Positions 36,191-48,765 of a stretch of 64,000 bases of DNA are shown piece after piece. The DNA is taken from positions 744,001 through 808,000 of the forward strand of contig CADCXA010000027.1 in NCBI GenBank assembly GCA_902806565.1, read 5' to 3'. The stretch is from Hypoxylon rubiginosum (Eukaryota > Ascomycota > Sordariomycetes > Xylariales > Hypoxylaceae). The translations under genes were made by a program, and so were the position numbers. Position 1 is the stretch's first letter; every line of letters begins with the position of its first letter. The notes below the pieces were generated by a model. The model had not been told where the DNA came from, ran no database searches, and worked only from the letters and a program-made list of their open reading frames with translations.

Positions 36191-37908
36191 ATGCGAACGA
36201 TATCGAACAGGGTCTTACCGACTGCCGCCCGCTACGTTTCCGTCCTGCTAGCTGCGCTGCTCGTCTACTACGTCATCCGCGAGCCTCTAAACGTGGCCGT
36301 CAGCGATATTTTAATCCCAGAAATAAAGAGCTTCCGCACGACCGGCCCGGGGAGCGACCAAGAAGGCGTTCCGCTCGTCGGCACCAATGGCAAGCCGCCA
36401 CCCGTAGGCCCCGCAGGCGCCGCCGAGGCCATTCGCGAAAAGAATGCGCAAAAACCGATGGGGGATGGGAACGACGGCATCGCCTATGTCAAGAAATACA
36501 AGCCGGACCCGGTCCCGTACTCCCCGATCGCAGACCACTTCGCCTGGATAACCTACGACGACTTCCCGCCGCCCGTCCTCGAGAACAACGTACCACCCAA
36601 TCCGCGCGTCGACGAATCCACGCCGCTCCTGATCGGCTTCACGACGAATTGGCCGTTGCTGCTCCAATGCGTGAGTAGCTACATCGCGGCCGGGTGGCCG
36701 CCGGAGGACATACACGTGGTGGAGAACACGGGCACGTTCCTGGCGAACCGGCAGCAGGAGCTGGAGCTGCAGAACCCCTTCTTCCTCAACCACACGGCGC
36801 TGGGGGTCCTGGGGGTCAAGGTGCTGGCGACGCCGACGCTCCTGAGCTTCTCGCAGCTGCAGAACTTCTACCTGAACCTGGCGCTGGACCGCGACTGGCA
36901 GTACTTCTGGTGGAGCCACATGGACGTGGTGGTCATGAGCGACGAGGACGTCAAGAAGAACGACCGCGACCACGACTGGGACCACGACCCGTACGCGACG
37001 CTGTACGAGCGCAGCGTCGGCCTGCTGCGGTACCTCAAGGGGCCCGACATGCCGCCGTGGGCCACGCACTTCTTCTCGTACGACCACCTCGCCCTCGTCA
37101 ACCGCGACGCCTACCTCGAGGTCGGCGGCTGGGACACCCAGATCCCCTACCAGGCCGCCGACTGCGACATGTACCTGCGCCTGCACTGGGCGGGGTACTG
37201 GCAGCCGCAGAGCGAGGCCGGGCTCGTCTTCGACGTCGCCGCCGTCCTCGACGACATCGCCGCGCTGTTCCGCGTGCCCGGCGCGCACGCCGCCTTCCGC
37301 GGGGACCCCGTGTACGCGGAGAGCGGCGAGGCGAGCTCGGCGACGGAGCGCGCGCACAAGGAGGCGGAGCTCAAGCGCGAGCAGGACATGTGGCCGTGGG
37401 TCGACAAGGAGGGGGAGACGTTCGCGCACCTCGTCGAGGTCGTGGGCCGCATGCAGGAGGCCAAGTGGGCCTCGGCGGCGGACGAGGGGGCGCGGCGGCG
37501 CAACGCCTGGGTCGGGGGGCGGCAGACGGGCGGGCAGGACGACCCGTTCTACCGCGACCCCGAGGGGTTCGCGGCGGGCGTCGAGACGCTGACGGACGCC
37601 GGGCGCCGCGTGTTCGCCGACAAATGGGGGCATAGGGGTTGCGATCTATTAGCGAGTATGTAACATCTGGAGTTCCTTTTTTCCCCTTTCTAGTCTCATT
37701 TCTGCTCGCTTGGGAGTAATCGCTCCCGAGACGTGCATGGAATGAGCCAATCCCTTTCCTAAACAAGCACTTACTGACTCCTGTTGTTATAGTGGGAATC
37801 GAAGGCAAGGACGCGTGGCGCCTCGAGCGCGACTGGGACGTCCGCGAGAGCTCCGGGGGCGTAGGCGGCAACTGGGGCAGGGACTGGATGACGGGGACCA
37901 GCGGGTGA
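36191..37908 (+). CDS. Type II membrane glycosyltransferase-like protein (GT-A-type, Golgi)
   Basis: Exons 36191..37655 and 37793..37908, with a 137-base intron (donor GTATGT, TACTGAC branch, phase 1), give 526 residues. One membrane helix at about 15-31 (SVLLAALLVYYVI) after a short basic N-terminus fits a type II signal anchor. The lumenal part contains IGFTTNWPLLLQCVSSYI, WWSHMDVVVMSDEDV and the acceptor-side segment YDHLALVNRDAYLEVGGWD..DCDMYLRLHW. These recall GT-A glycosyltransferases with a DxD-type metal site and a galactosyltransferase-like second half. Donor and acceptor are unknown. From about 36650 the coding sequence is extremely GC-rich at third positions, which creates long false frames on both strands. 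No close genomic partner explains its pathway. Confidence 0.72.
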
Positions 37909-40900
37909 CGATGATTTCTCCGACAAATAAGGGGGTGGGAGTTGGGCTACGATAGAAAAAAAAAAGGGTGGAGACGAGACGTTACGAGGCTGATAGAGCA
38001 GAGAAGGTAGAGACCGTCTTCCTCCTCTGTTAGTGAGACAGAGACGGCGGCGGCGATTTGCTATCGAGCACATAGGGAGGTATGTATGCTCTCTAAGGCG
38101 TTGGCGGATGGGCTTGTACTGTACGAAGACGGGTGGGCGATCACGTCTATCGAAAAAGCGCTTGCGCGAGGTATATGAGATATATAAAGTTATGGTAATG
38201 ATACAGTACATATTTCATAATACACTCTTGCGACTTGGTGTTCACTAGGATGTATTGCCGGATACTAACGGGGTGGTTTGGCCAACGCGGCTCCCGAACG
38301 CCTCCGACATCATACGACCCCAGACCATTAGACCTCCAACAACAACACTTATGTGAAATCCTAAGCCAGAAGAACCTGGATGTCGGTAAACATACCAGAA
38401 GTTCCTATATTTAGTTCTCTAGCAGCCCATGTGCCTATCCTGCGACCGTAGCCGGGTCCAATGCATGCTACAGCGATCCTGTAGTAGGGCCGACTGGATT
38501 GTGAACCCTCCCTGCATTGTAACGAAGTCGGTGCAACGAAGCCCGCATAATCGACGCGCATTCAGAGGCAGTCAGCCATGAGAGTGTGGTATATATAAGA
38601 GCCGCTTGGTTCTCATATGTATGTCAGGTAGGGGGGTAGTTACCTAGGTATGTTTGGGGCGTCTGCCGGCGTCCAATTCATTCGGGCGCAAGACACATTG
38701 CTCCTTTCCAAATTTCGATGCGAATCTCACCGAGAATTCGATGGCACTAGTCGCTCTGGTTTTGTCGCGACTTGTCTCTAGCGAATTTTCATATTTTTAC
38801 CAGTATTCAATCCGAATGACAGACTTGATACACAATCCAGCACATTGAAAGTTCTATGGAACTTGCCTTCAAATAGCGAAATGGGAGGACCTGAAATCCG
38901 AAGTTGCAATGTTCTACTCGTCAACGAAGCACAATTGGACATAGCAATTTAGATGACAGGTCGAGTTATGCTCCAATAGAAGGTTGCCGACTGTAGGGTT
39001 CATTAAGCCTCCACTCGCCCGTAATGTTCTCCTCTTCAAACATAATTTGATCAGACCGGATAATGATATCGTCTCCGTAGAGCGCGTCGTCGTAAATGAG
39101 CGTACGCTAGATCGATGAACAGCAGTAGCGTCGAAAATCAAGAGGATTCTCTAGACAGGTACGAACTAAATAGTTGCGGCTCTGAAATATTGCTGGCAGA
39201 ATACCGCGACGGCACGGATTAGATGACAGAGTCCCTCTAGGCTTAGAGTAGGAAGAATCTGGCTCCCGAGTTTAATATCATGACACGATAGTTAGCAAAA
39301 GGCTCTGCCATGGATTAGCCAATATGATTTCAAGTTGGACAGATGATATCACTGTTGTGATTCGAATCACAGTACAAATTTATTAGTGATGACCAACCAG
39401 CCCCGGCCCTGAATCAAAGTCGATACACAATAGATTTATCTAAGGTTAGTAAGATGTTGTTGAAGTAGTTACTGTAGAAATTCTCATCAAACTACATATC
39501 ACTGATGCCCTCCTCAATGTTGATTCAAGGGAATGAAAGTATTCTAAGAAATTATCTGTGGCTTTGTTTAGTTGTGTGAAATAAATAAAATGGCACATGA
39601 AGAAAGCAGCCCTTTAATGCCCGAGTCAACAATGGCCTGGTGAATAGGAAGGTAGGTACTGGTGTGAAATTTGATGGACAACATTTTATAGAGAGGCTAT
39701 AAACATCCACTAATACCAGGTGCCTAAGGTAGATTTCCAAATGTGGCAAGCAGATATATTCCAACTCTTTCATATGTGCCGTCAAATCCATCTAGAAACT
39801 AGGTGAAATTATAGCGAATATGTCCGGGAATGATGGTGGGTGATTAACTATTGTTGAATCCTGGCACGCCTTTCACAATAGGACTCCTGAGTATCTTGAA
39901 TGTCTCGTTGTTGACATCCTATAAAGATAACTAAGTCAGGCCTTTTTCTATGCCATATCGGCAAAACCTGAAATTCATCAGGGGCAGAATTGATAATAAT
40001 TGTTCTCCACCCCTAAGCAACTGTCGCTGCAGTGCCTTGTAACTGCACATTTCATGTAATAAGATAAGTAAATAGTATAGTCCCAAGCATAAGTTTTAAT
40101 TCCTCAACATAGAAAAAAGAAGACCAATTCAATAGGGGAAAATGGAAAGGGAGAAGGAGAAGAAAAAGGTAAAGCACTTTTGAATTTTGGTTGAATGATG
40201 GTTCTGGGGGTAATGACTTTTGTCTGGAAAATGGTACGAATTTGTTTCGAGTTGTGTCATAGCTGGAAGCATTACAGACCTAAAATGTCTTTTCTTTCCA
40301 GTAAACGAGAAAGGCAGCATTGCCAATGTTTAAAGAAATATGATCGTAATCTCGTTCAACTTGGGTATTCGTACTCGACGGTGGAGAGAGTCGTTGAGAC
40401 ATGTGACGGCGCCGACGCTGCGGTAGAGGGTATCGATATATACATGGACTCGATTCTTCACCATCAAAGACTTGAGGCGAAGTTGTAGTTATCTTCGAGG
40501 CATCAGTAATTAGGAAAAATGTTTCTCGGTACTCTAAAACGCATGAGGTCGATTTGGTCTATATCTTCATTGTTAGAATGCCACTATTAAGAAATTGACA
40601 TCCTTCAGATTGTATGGGAACCTTCATAGGACCGTTGAAGTCATAGACTATTCATCCTTTCATGACAAGAGGCTATTCCGATGTTGGCGTGCTAGGATGA
40701 CGAGTAGAGCCTTTCGACTCGACTCAAAGCAAAGATGAAGATGGTGACGTTCTATCGACTTCTGTGATTCAACATGACTCAGAGATGTACAAGTTATGAG
40801 AAGCAAGGCCACCACGCCACCACGCCAGCTCGCCACCTCCAGTGATCAGCGTGTAGGTACAATTTCTATATGCCAAGCATGTTGTTGTCTCCCGAAGTTA

Positions 40901-43900
40901 GAAAAATGCTTGAAGATTGTAGTAGAGATACTCGGACGAACGGATACGAGAGGGGGGCGAATAACGCAATCCGCAATAGTGATGAAGAAACAAGTTGAAG
41001 AGGGATACCTCCTAGTAGACCCCAGATAGGTTGTTCGGAAATATTTCATTGCTCCCTACTTACAACATGGTCCTCCAATCATTTCAAACACCAAGCCTTG
41101 ATGGTAGCTGCCGTTACGACTTCTGACAATCACATATAATACCTACCTTGTTCGGTGTGTACCTACCTAAGGTATGGATATGCCATCGTGCCAGGTGAGC
41201 AAGCATACTATATTTCACGTTATAGGGAGCTTAAAAAGAAGACGTGAAAATCAACATACCTCGCTATGAAAATTTCCAAATACACGTAAAGGTACTATAT
41301 GTCAAGATGGAAATAATTCTTATTGATTTCATAACGGTATACAGCCGTGATGGCAAAGTTGGGCTTCGACGGCGGTGTATTGTCGCAAATCGGCGTAGCG
41401 AAAAGCGATGTGGGCTCAAAATCTTTCCAAAATCTATAACCTTGTCCTTCACTATGTTGTGATCGATAGTAGTTGACGCTAAGGAATGACGCATTCGGAT
41501 GTAAGCATGTGCGTTGTAGTTGCGATGATTGATACCATCTGTTGAAATAGATTAGCTCGGTCATATTGACGCGGTGGTTGGGACGACAGTTCAATGAAGC
41601 CTTCGAATGGGCTGTCTCGAGATGGCAAAGTTCTCGAAGAAAAGGGCTGCCTCCCAGAAGAAGTCTTCTGGTCAAACCCAGCTTCCACATTCGGCATGAT
41701 AGGGGATGATAGAAGGCCGGGCCTGAAACTTAACTGGGCAGGATCGCCTGAGTGACAGCAGGCCGTAAGCCCGTACTAGTGTCGCTTACTATGACAGGGC
41801 ATTCCAGCGACAAGACTGCTGACACTCGTATAGTGTATGTGTGAGAGCGTGCCCCACGAGTCATAGTAAAGCATAGTGATCACGGTGACGGTCCGCCCAG
41901 TTGGTAAAGACGACCGGATCGTTGGGGTGTCGTTATCTCTCGGCATGTGAAAGAGGAGGCGGGAGGATTATGATTGAGACCGTAAGGGTCTTTGCAGCCT
42001 TGGACGTTGGGCTTCCTCAAACGGCGGCCTGATGTCATTGGATGCGACAAACAAGAAAAAATGGGAACGTCCCGGGCGCCCTATACAATCAGATAAGGTC
42101 GAATAGGTTCCAAGCTTCGGCGTCGACGCACTGCAAAGAGAATCCGTAAGGTGTAAGGTGACATGGCGGACCAATCACGAGCGAGCTGCTCGAAGGCACC
42201 AATAGTGTCACCGTATCGGATGATGTTCAAAACCCGACCCGAATCTGATCGGAAGCTTCCCGTAAGGCAACGGCAGGGGGGATGCATTAAATCATAGGCA
42301 TCTCGTAGGATTTCCATGTAAATCAGTGCTGAATGCGCGTTCAAATTTTCGGGTCGAACACGATGAATCTGAGTAAAAGATTCTAGTATACAAACAGGGG
42401 GTCAAGATCCCCGAAGCCGATCGCCCTGAATACGCCGATCATCCCGATCGCTGACTATTCCGTTTGCGGATTGAAATTCCTCAGCTTAGAATTGTTCGAG
42501 AAGCTGAACACCGCAATACTGTTCGGACAAAGATTTACGTAGATATAGCCAAAAACAAGCATTTTCCTATAGTTGACATAGGTGCGCCGGCACTCGGAAT
42601 CCTATTCATACCATACGACCATTGGATAATGGGACAAGGTGAGATTGGCTTACAAGTGGACTGACGACTATACTGTCCGACTTACTAGCTGGCTGTTGTA
42701 GCGGTGACCTTGGCTGCGCCGCCAAGCTTCAACTCTACAACAGCAGGACATTCTTTGCCCCTATTGCGATATCTGTCTCGTAACACCTCGATTTCCTTCT
42801 AGTTGGGTCAAGTTCCTGGTCTATCTTGCAACATCGCTTGGCACAACATTGCCCTTTCGAGTCCCGCCCCGAAAGGAGGTAAGTCTAGAAAGCTATGACT
42901 CGCCGCTGAATGAACACGTCGGGTCTTGGGAGGGGACCGTCAGATAACGCAGGATAAGCTTTTCTGGTCGAGTTCTCAAAAAGAAGCGATAGATTATACT
43001 ATGTAGTAAGTAAATGCTCATAGAGGCGGTATACTTCTTAGTAGTTGATGCAAGAGACAAGGGGGATCCATCCGGTGTTAGACCAATGAGAAGGAGACTC
43101 GTAACACCACAGAGATAAAACCCAATGCTACCTGCCAAAGTCGTCTCTCAGCCTCAACAATGGATAGGCCTAGGTAGGTGGGCCCCTACCATCCTGTTAC
43201 CTAATGCCTGTCCATCACCATGTTACCCATCAGCACAGCCGCATGTCATCAGCACTTCTAGCCGCATGTCGACAGCTGGGCGAGATAAGTCGAGGCCATC
43301 TACACCCTACTGAACAGAGGCCCAGAAGTAGTGATTAGTACGTCAACACTCTGAATAGGGTCATACTTACTATCACAAGCCTCGTATGTCTCATGTTGAA
43401 CCACCCTCTCATACCTGTCGTTATACTAGTGCTGAAACAGGATTATATAATAATACCCAACCGAGCAAGCACTATACAACTATGAATCTTATTAGTCGGC
43501 AGTGTTCGTATGGTAAATGTTTTTTCACGGAGTTGTTCATTGTAGTAAGTTGTAGCCGTCTCCTAAGCGCTGACGATTAGATAGTATACTCGACGTCAGG
43601 TAGCCACCTTTTCCTAGGGCTGGGCAGACTGTCCCAGTAAACCACCCACGTAGATTGACACCCGGTTCTTTACAATGTGCCGATGTGGCGTGCAGATAAT
43701 ATGCTGTGCTGTGGTTGACGGTTCCTGAATCCAGGGACCTCGATCCCCACAACGATGGCGACGGGGAGCCACCCACGCATATCTTCCTAAGGGTGGTATC
43801 CGCACCTCCATGCCGTTCGAATGTGCATTTCGAGATCAGATTTGAGGCGACCTACACTAAGATCAGCATGGGGAATGTCCGTTTCTAGTAGTTGGTAAGA

Positions 43901-44258
43901 GAAACAAGATAGAGCCTTTGATAAGTTGGTTGACTCCATCATCGCTGAAACTATGGGGATGCATGCCACGCCCGTCTAGGCCCGGACATCCTACCATGTA
44001 GGTCTAGGTTGTCGATGATCTGCGATATGGAACAAGCATCATCGTTCGATGAGATGATGATGACTACCCTCGAACTCGGGGACTCCTATCTGGTTCGCTC
44101 GTAGATGGGGACCGAACATCTTGTGCTGACGATGAGTACTTATATCCCTTGGATTCGCTCTGTGGTTTCGTTTGATTTCTAGAATTCCTCGTGCCAAACC
44201 AACCCACGAGAGCAACAACTCATAGATCATCGAAAGACATCCTTATCCTCTTTTCATT
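37909..44258. other. 6.3 kb gene-poor region
   Basis: AT-richer than the flanks, with many stops in all frames and no accepted gene. The two longest candidates are a plus-strand frame ending at 40488 with a UBA-like stretch (LVQLGYSYSTVERVVETC) and a minus-strand frame at 41295-41690. Neither has splice or start support. A palindromic TACCTAGGTA is at 38641-38650. I see no terminal repeats or transposase motifs, but old, mutated transposon remains cannot be excluded by eye. Confidence 0.45.
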
Positions 44259-45814
44259 ATGACGGCCAATAACTCTGAAAAGGGACAGGCGGGTGCCTAC
44301 CGTCAAGATGATATGGCACCGACGCCGATCACATCTACCGGCCCGTCGACGGGGACGACCACCCCTTCGATACACTCGGGCAAGGGTATCGATGAGAAGC
44401 AGATTGAGAGAGTCCACCAGCGTGCTGTTCTCCCCGATCAGCTTGGCACTGAGCTGAGCCGACAGGTTCGCCGTAAGTTTCATATCCGATACCCCCTATT
44501 AGCGTGTATAACCCACGTGCTAACTCTCCATCAGACAAATATGCCTCCTCATACAGGAAAGTCTTTGGAGCTATCTTCACCATCAACTTGGCTGCCTTCG
44601 TTGGCCTAGTGGCCAGCGCCAGGGGCATGCCCAACTCGCGAGACGTTGGTAGCGCCGCATCCGCCAACCTCATGACCTGTATCCTGTTCCGTCAGGAGGA
44701 ATTCGTCAACATCTGCTACGAACTCTTCACCTGTGTCCCTCACTCATGGCCTCTCTACATCCGAAAGCGTCTAGCAAAGGTCTTCCACTACGGTGGCTGC
44801 CACAGTGGCGCAGGAACCGCCGCAGTGGTATGGTATATCCTATACACCATCCTGGCAACTAAGGAATACATCGACGAGCCTGTGAGCGACCAGTTGGTAA
44901 ACACCATCACCAGTTGGGTCTTGGTCTCCATGTTCATGATCATCCTGACCTCGGCTCACCCCGACCTACGCCGAAAATTCCACGACTACTTCGAGGCTTT
45001 CCACCGGTTCGCTGGTTGGACTGCCCTGTGCACGTTCTGGGTCCACAACATCTTCTCCGCCAGAGTCACTGCCAGACAATTGGAGACTTCTCTCGGCCAA
45101 GTCCTCATCACGTCGCCCAACTTCTGGTTCATCTGCATCACCACCCTCTGCAACCTGGCTTCTTGGTCTCGTCTGCGCCACCAAACCGTCTATCCCGAGA
45201 AGCTCAGCGACCACGCTACGCGCCTGCACTTCAAGTACCGGGGCATGGCACCTTTCTACGGACTTAAGATTAGCGACAAGCCCATGACTGAGTGGCACGC
45301 CTTCGCTACCATCCCCGACATTGACCCCGAGTCCGGCAAGATCAACGGCTTCAGCATTGTCGTCAGTAACGCTGGTGACTGGACCAAGAAGCAGATCATG
45401 AAGTCCAACGAGCGAAAGCTATGGGTCCGCGGTGCTCCCCTCCACGGTCTTCTCTATACCTCCAAGCTCTTCCAGCGAATTGTCGTCGTCGCAACTGGAT
45501 CCGGCATTGGCCCTTGCCTGTCGCTCCTCTTCGCCGACATCACACCCCGCCGTGTCTTCTGGAGCACCCGGGAGCCCGTCACCACATACGGCCCCGGTGT
45601 CGTGGCTGAGGTCAGGCGTGCCGACCCCAACGCCATCATCTGGAACACCCACGAGAGGGGATACCCCGACATCGTCCGGGAGGTGTACCAGCTCGTCCAC
45701 GAGTCCAACGCCGAGGCCGTCTTCATCATCTCCAACCCCAAGGTGACGGAGAAGGTTGTCTACGGCATGACGACGCGTGGAATCCCCGCGTACGGTGCCA
45801 TTTTCGACTCTTAA
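44259..45814 (+). CDS. TmpA-like integral membrane oxidoreductase-related protein
   Basis: Exons 44259..44472 and 44535..45814, with a 62-base intron (donor GTAAGT, CTAAC branch, acceptor ATCAG, phase 1), give 497 residues. A Ser/Thr-rich cytosolic N-terminus is followed by about five membrane segments (GAIFTINLAAFVGLVASA, AGTAAVVWYILYTIL, ITSWVLVSMFMIILTS, FAGWTALCTFWVHNIF, FWFICITTLCNLASW). The C-terminal domain has the nucleotide-binding motif VVVATGSGIGPCLSLLFADI and resembles the reductase half of ferredoxin-NADP reductase/NADPH oxidase proteins. This layout matches fungal TmpA, reported in Aspergillus nidulans as a membrane protein affecting conidiation signalling, and related C-terminal halves of NRPS-like proteins. 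The heme-ligand histidine pattern of ferric reductases is not obvious. Confidence 0.85.
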
Positions 45815-48765
45815 ACAATTGGCAAACATAAATTCTACGGAGTTGAAGCTTGCTCATGCGGATGACCGCTAATACTGGCAAACGTTCTCGTTTGCTATGG
45901 GCATCGGGGGGTTGTTGGATGACTCTTTTTTTTTTTAGCCCAGGGCTAGTGAAGCATCGAAGTTGGAGTTCATTGTGGGATCTCAGCCCGAGGAGTGGCA
46001 TTTGTCGACGAGAAGCCAAGCTGAAATTTGAGTGGGCAGCAGAGCCGCTCTTGTAACCTTCACTTCACGTCATTCTTTACCTCCCCATCTTGTATCTCCC
46101 CCTTTCATTTCTAACCTCTGCAGGATATAGTAGGACCATTCATCACGACGACTGTACATAGATATTTAGATACGCGACTACTGCTGCTTCTCAGGTTGGA
46201 CACAGATATCATCAGCTAGGTTTCAAAAGCTTAGATTAGACTTAGATCCCACCATGTAACGAAACAATCTACGGATTCAATCTCTACTGTGCCTCCTTCT
46301 CCTGGTGAAGCATTTATCTTGGAAACCGCCTTAGTGACTAACCTACCTCGTAACAGGTAGATTTCTCTGACTAGAAATACATGTAAACCATAATCACTTC
46401 TATCGCGGACATTTTGATCTTTGTGAAATCCCCATCGCCCAAGAGAAAAGAAGGGGTGGAACTAACCATAATATCTGTTACTAGGTACCTACCTAGGTTT
46501 ACTCTCGATCTTCCGCATACACCTATTATGAAAGCTGACGTAGCTGACAAAGAATTTGTTCACGCACGTCATAAGACGGACTAAATCGACAAAATTGGCA
46601 GGTCGTATAACACCTATCGGAAAACCTCGCTGGTGCTATTATTCGACGTTGTTACGTAGAGGGCAGGAAACATGAAGCCAAAAGCTATGAGAGAGCAACC
46701 GTAATCTGCAGAAGCGGATATTAATGCGATTAGGCTTCGTAAGATGAAAGGATTATCAATCTCAGAATCGGAAGGTTCCTCAAGCATCATCAGTCGTAGT
46801 GCCTAGGTCGAGAGTTAGGTACAGTCGAGAATAATACACTAATATGACGTTATCTACCGTATTTTGATGTTTTCTTGTATGGCACTTCCCCTCCTTTGAC
46901 TACCATTCTATACTTGGCGTTCACATCGAACCACTCGAATGAATAAGATATTACCATCTCGGATATCAATCCTACCTACCTAGGTACGTTGGACTATAGT
47001 TAAAGCGGCAGACAGCATGCCTTTCGATGATTCTCAATATGGTATCAAGTCGTAATAGATGATCCAAACCACGATCATGCAGATGGACTAGTGATACGTA
47101 TTGCACTCTGATAGCTTTTCATGATGACTAGAAGTAGCTTGGCAACATTAGGAAATCATCATCACCGTTACGATTACTTGTTCGTAAACACCTGTTACTA
47201 GAGTACCCTCTTATTGTATATATTCTTGCTATGCTCTAGGCTTGTTGATCTGATTTCCCTGAGGTGGAGAGGATAATATTGTCATGACGCAACCTAATAG
47301 CGCGGAAACAATAACATTGTTGCGCAAGGAATTATTCATCTAACAGAAAAGCGTTACATGCCTACACACCTACCTAAGGTAGGTAGACACACTCGTGGAC
47401 CTGAGACCCTATCACTACCCCTTAGCTAGCTACTCTTCGATTTATTGCCTCAAGGTCTCAATATTGGAAACGAAGGGAAACACAATACTACGAGAAAGAG
47501 CCTGTATTAGATAGATTCGGAACACAGCCAGATCTTCTCAGGAAGCTCAGACTACTATACACGATTACTCAGTTAGGGGATTTACCGTCAATCCAGGAAC
47601 GGAGTTGTGCGGGAAACACTGAGTTTTAGTCGAATTATGCGTCTATGAGACCTGCTAGGTACCTTGTTTGGATGTACTTATCAAACTACCCCAGAAAGGG
47701 AATTGGGAGCTCACAAATTTTATCAGGACTTACTGCTGAATAACACATCTTAAGATCGAATGTTCTCACTTATCAGCTGATGCTGCTTCTTGTGGACTTC
47801 GGTCATGACTTTCTCCAAGTTGGTCGCACGATCGTGCGTCTGATTTCCCATCAGTGTCTGCTGCCGGCGACTTGCACGAGTAGATTGCCTTCCTCAAATT
47901 TCTTGTCCCGACTCGACTTGTTCGTGGCTCAAGCGACCTGGCCCTTTTGGACGCTCTAGGAGGTACCTTGTGAATTGGCTTTGTATTGCAGTAGAGCTCT
48001 GTGCTGTAGTGATAAACTAAACTCTCTTCTCTTAACCCTTTGTCTATTTCTTCCTCTTTCTTTTTCTGTTAGTTTTCTTCATAGTGGAATGTCGCTTATC
48101 ATTACGCCAAGATCATTCATACATCGGGCAGATTTCTCAACGAGAGAAAGTCGAAGTAAATTATGCAAGGCAAGTGGTTTTCTCTGAAGGGGCTAATCAA
48201 GAGTGTTGTTAGAGCCGACAGTAGCTGTGGTCTGACTTTTATGGACTCAGACTTCGTAAATAGAGGTGTTGGGACATGGAAGTCTACCAGTTGCATATAC
48301 TTTGATGATCCTTATGGGGTATATTTATTCACTCCTTCTCTCTCGATTGGAGGACCTGACTTAATCCCAGCACGATTAACTCCCTATGTGGTAGACTGCC
48401 GAGGCTAATGCCTTGGCTAAAGGGGTTAGCCAACCGGATGATGTCCCCACTCGCTCCTAGCGATCATCATGGTTTCATGTCGCTTACGGATCTTCAGCCC
48501 CAGTTAGGTTGATGAAGAATAGGATTAGGCTTTTTATGCTACCTCACAATATTCTGCGCCGCAATGATAAAGTGGGTACCCGGCGCTTAAACACTGCTAT
48601 ATATGAAGCTGCGTCTTGGGCTTCGCTTCTTATTAAGCGCGCTGCTTGGGTGGCGCGTAGTATGGTTGAGCTCCAAGTATAATACTTATTCCTTTTCAGG
48701 CCCTGTGTGACCCTTCATCGTCACACCGAGTCTACTTTATTTCACACTTAAAGCGTCCTTGCAAT
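45815..48765. other. Intergenic region between two plus-strand membrane-protein genes
   Basis: About 3 kb with no accepted gene. Palindromic motifs lie at 46482-46490, 46977-46987 and 47656-47663. The last 600 bases contain open stretches that look like eroded coding sequence. Confidence 0.45.
48512..48682 (+). other. Possible coding remnant (56 codons) just upstream of a membrane-protein gene
   Basis: A frame from ATG 48512 to TAA 48682 reads as ordinary protein (MKNRIRLFMLPHNILRRND, then RRLNTAIYEAASWASLL). The frame stays open upstream for about 18 codons to a TAG. It lies 84 bases before the next gene and about 100 bases past another open stretch (48163-48408). I do not recognise it. It may be a decayed gene or mobile-element fragment, or chance. 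Confidence 0.25.

Noticed and set aside
36311..37635. Antisense 440-codon and alternate-frame 313-codon ORFs in the glycosyltransferase-like gene
   Set aside because: By-products of extreme GC3. They are Arg/Pro/Val-rich low-complexity, and the annotated frame has a membrane anchor, motifs and a phased intron.
40195..40488. Plus-strand frame with UBA-like stretch
   Set aside because: Short, isolated, poor start context and no neighbouring exons; similarity to UBA is by eye only.
41295..41697. Overlapping minus-strand frames of 72 and 131 codons
   Set aside because: The possible GTATCA intron does not give an open continuation in any phase and no domain is seen.
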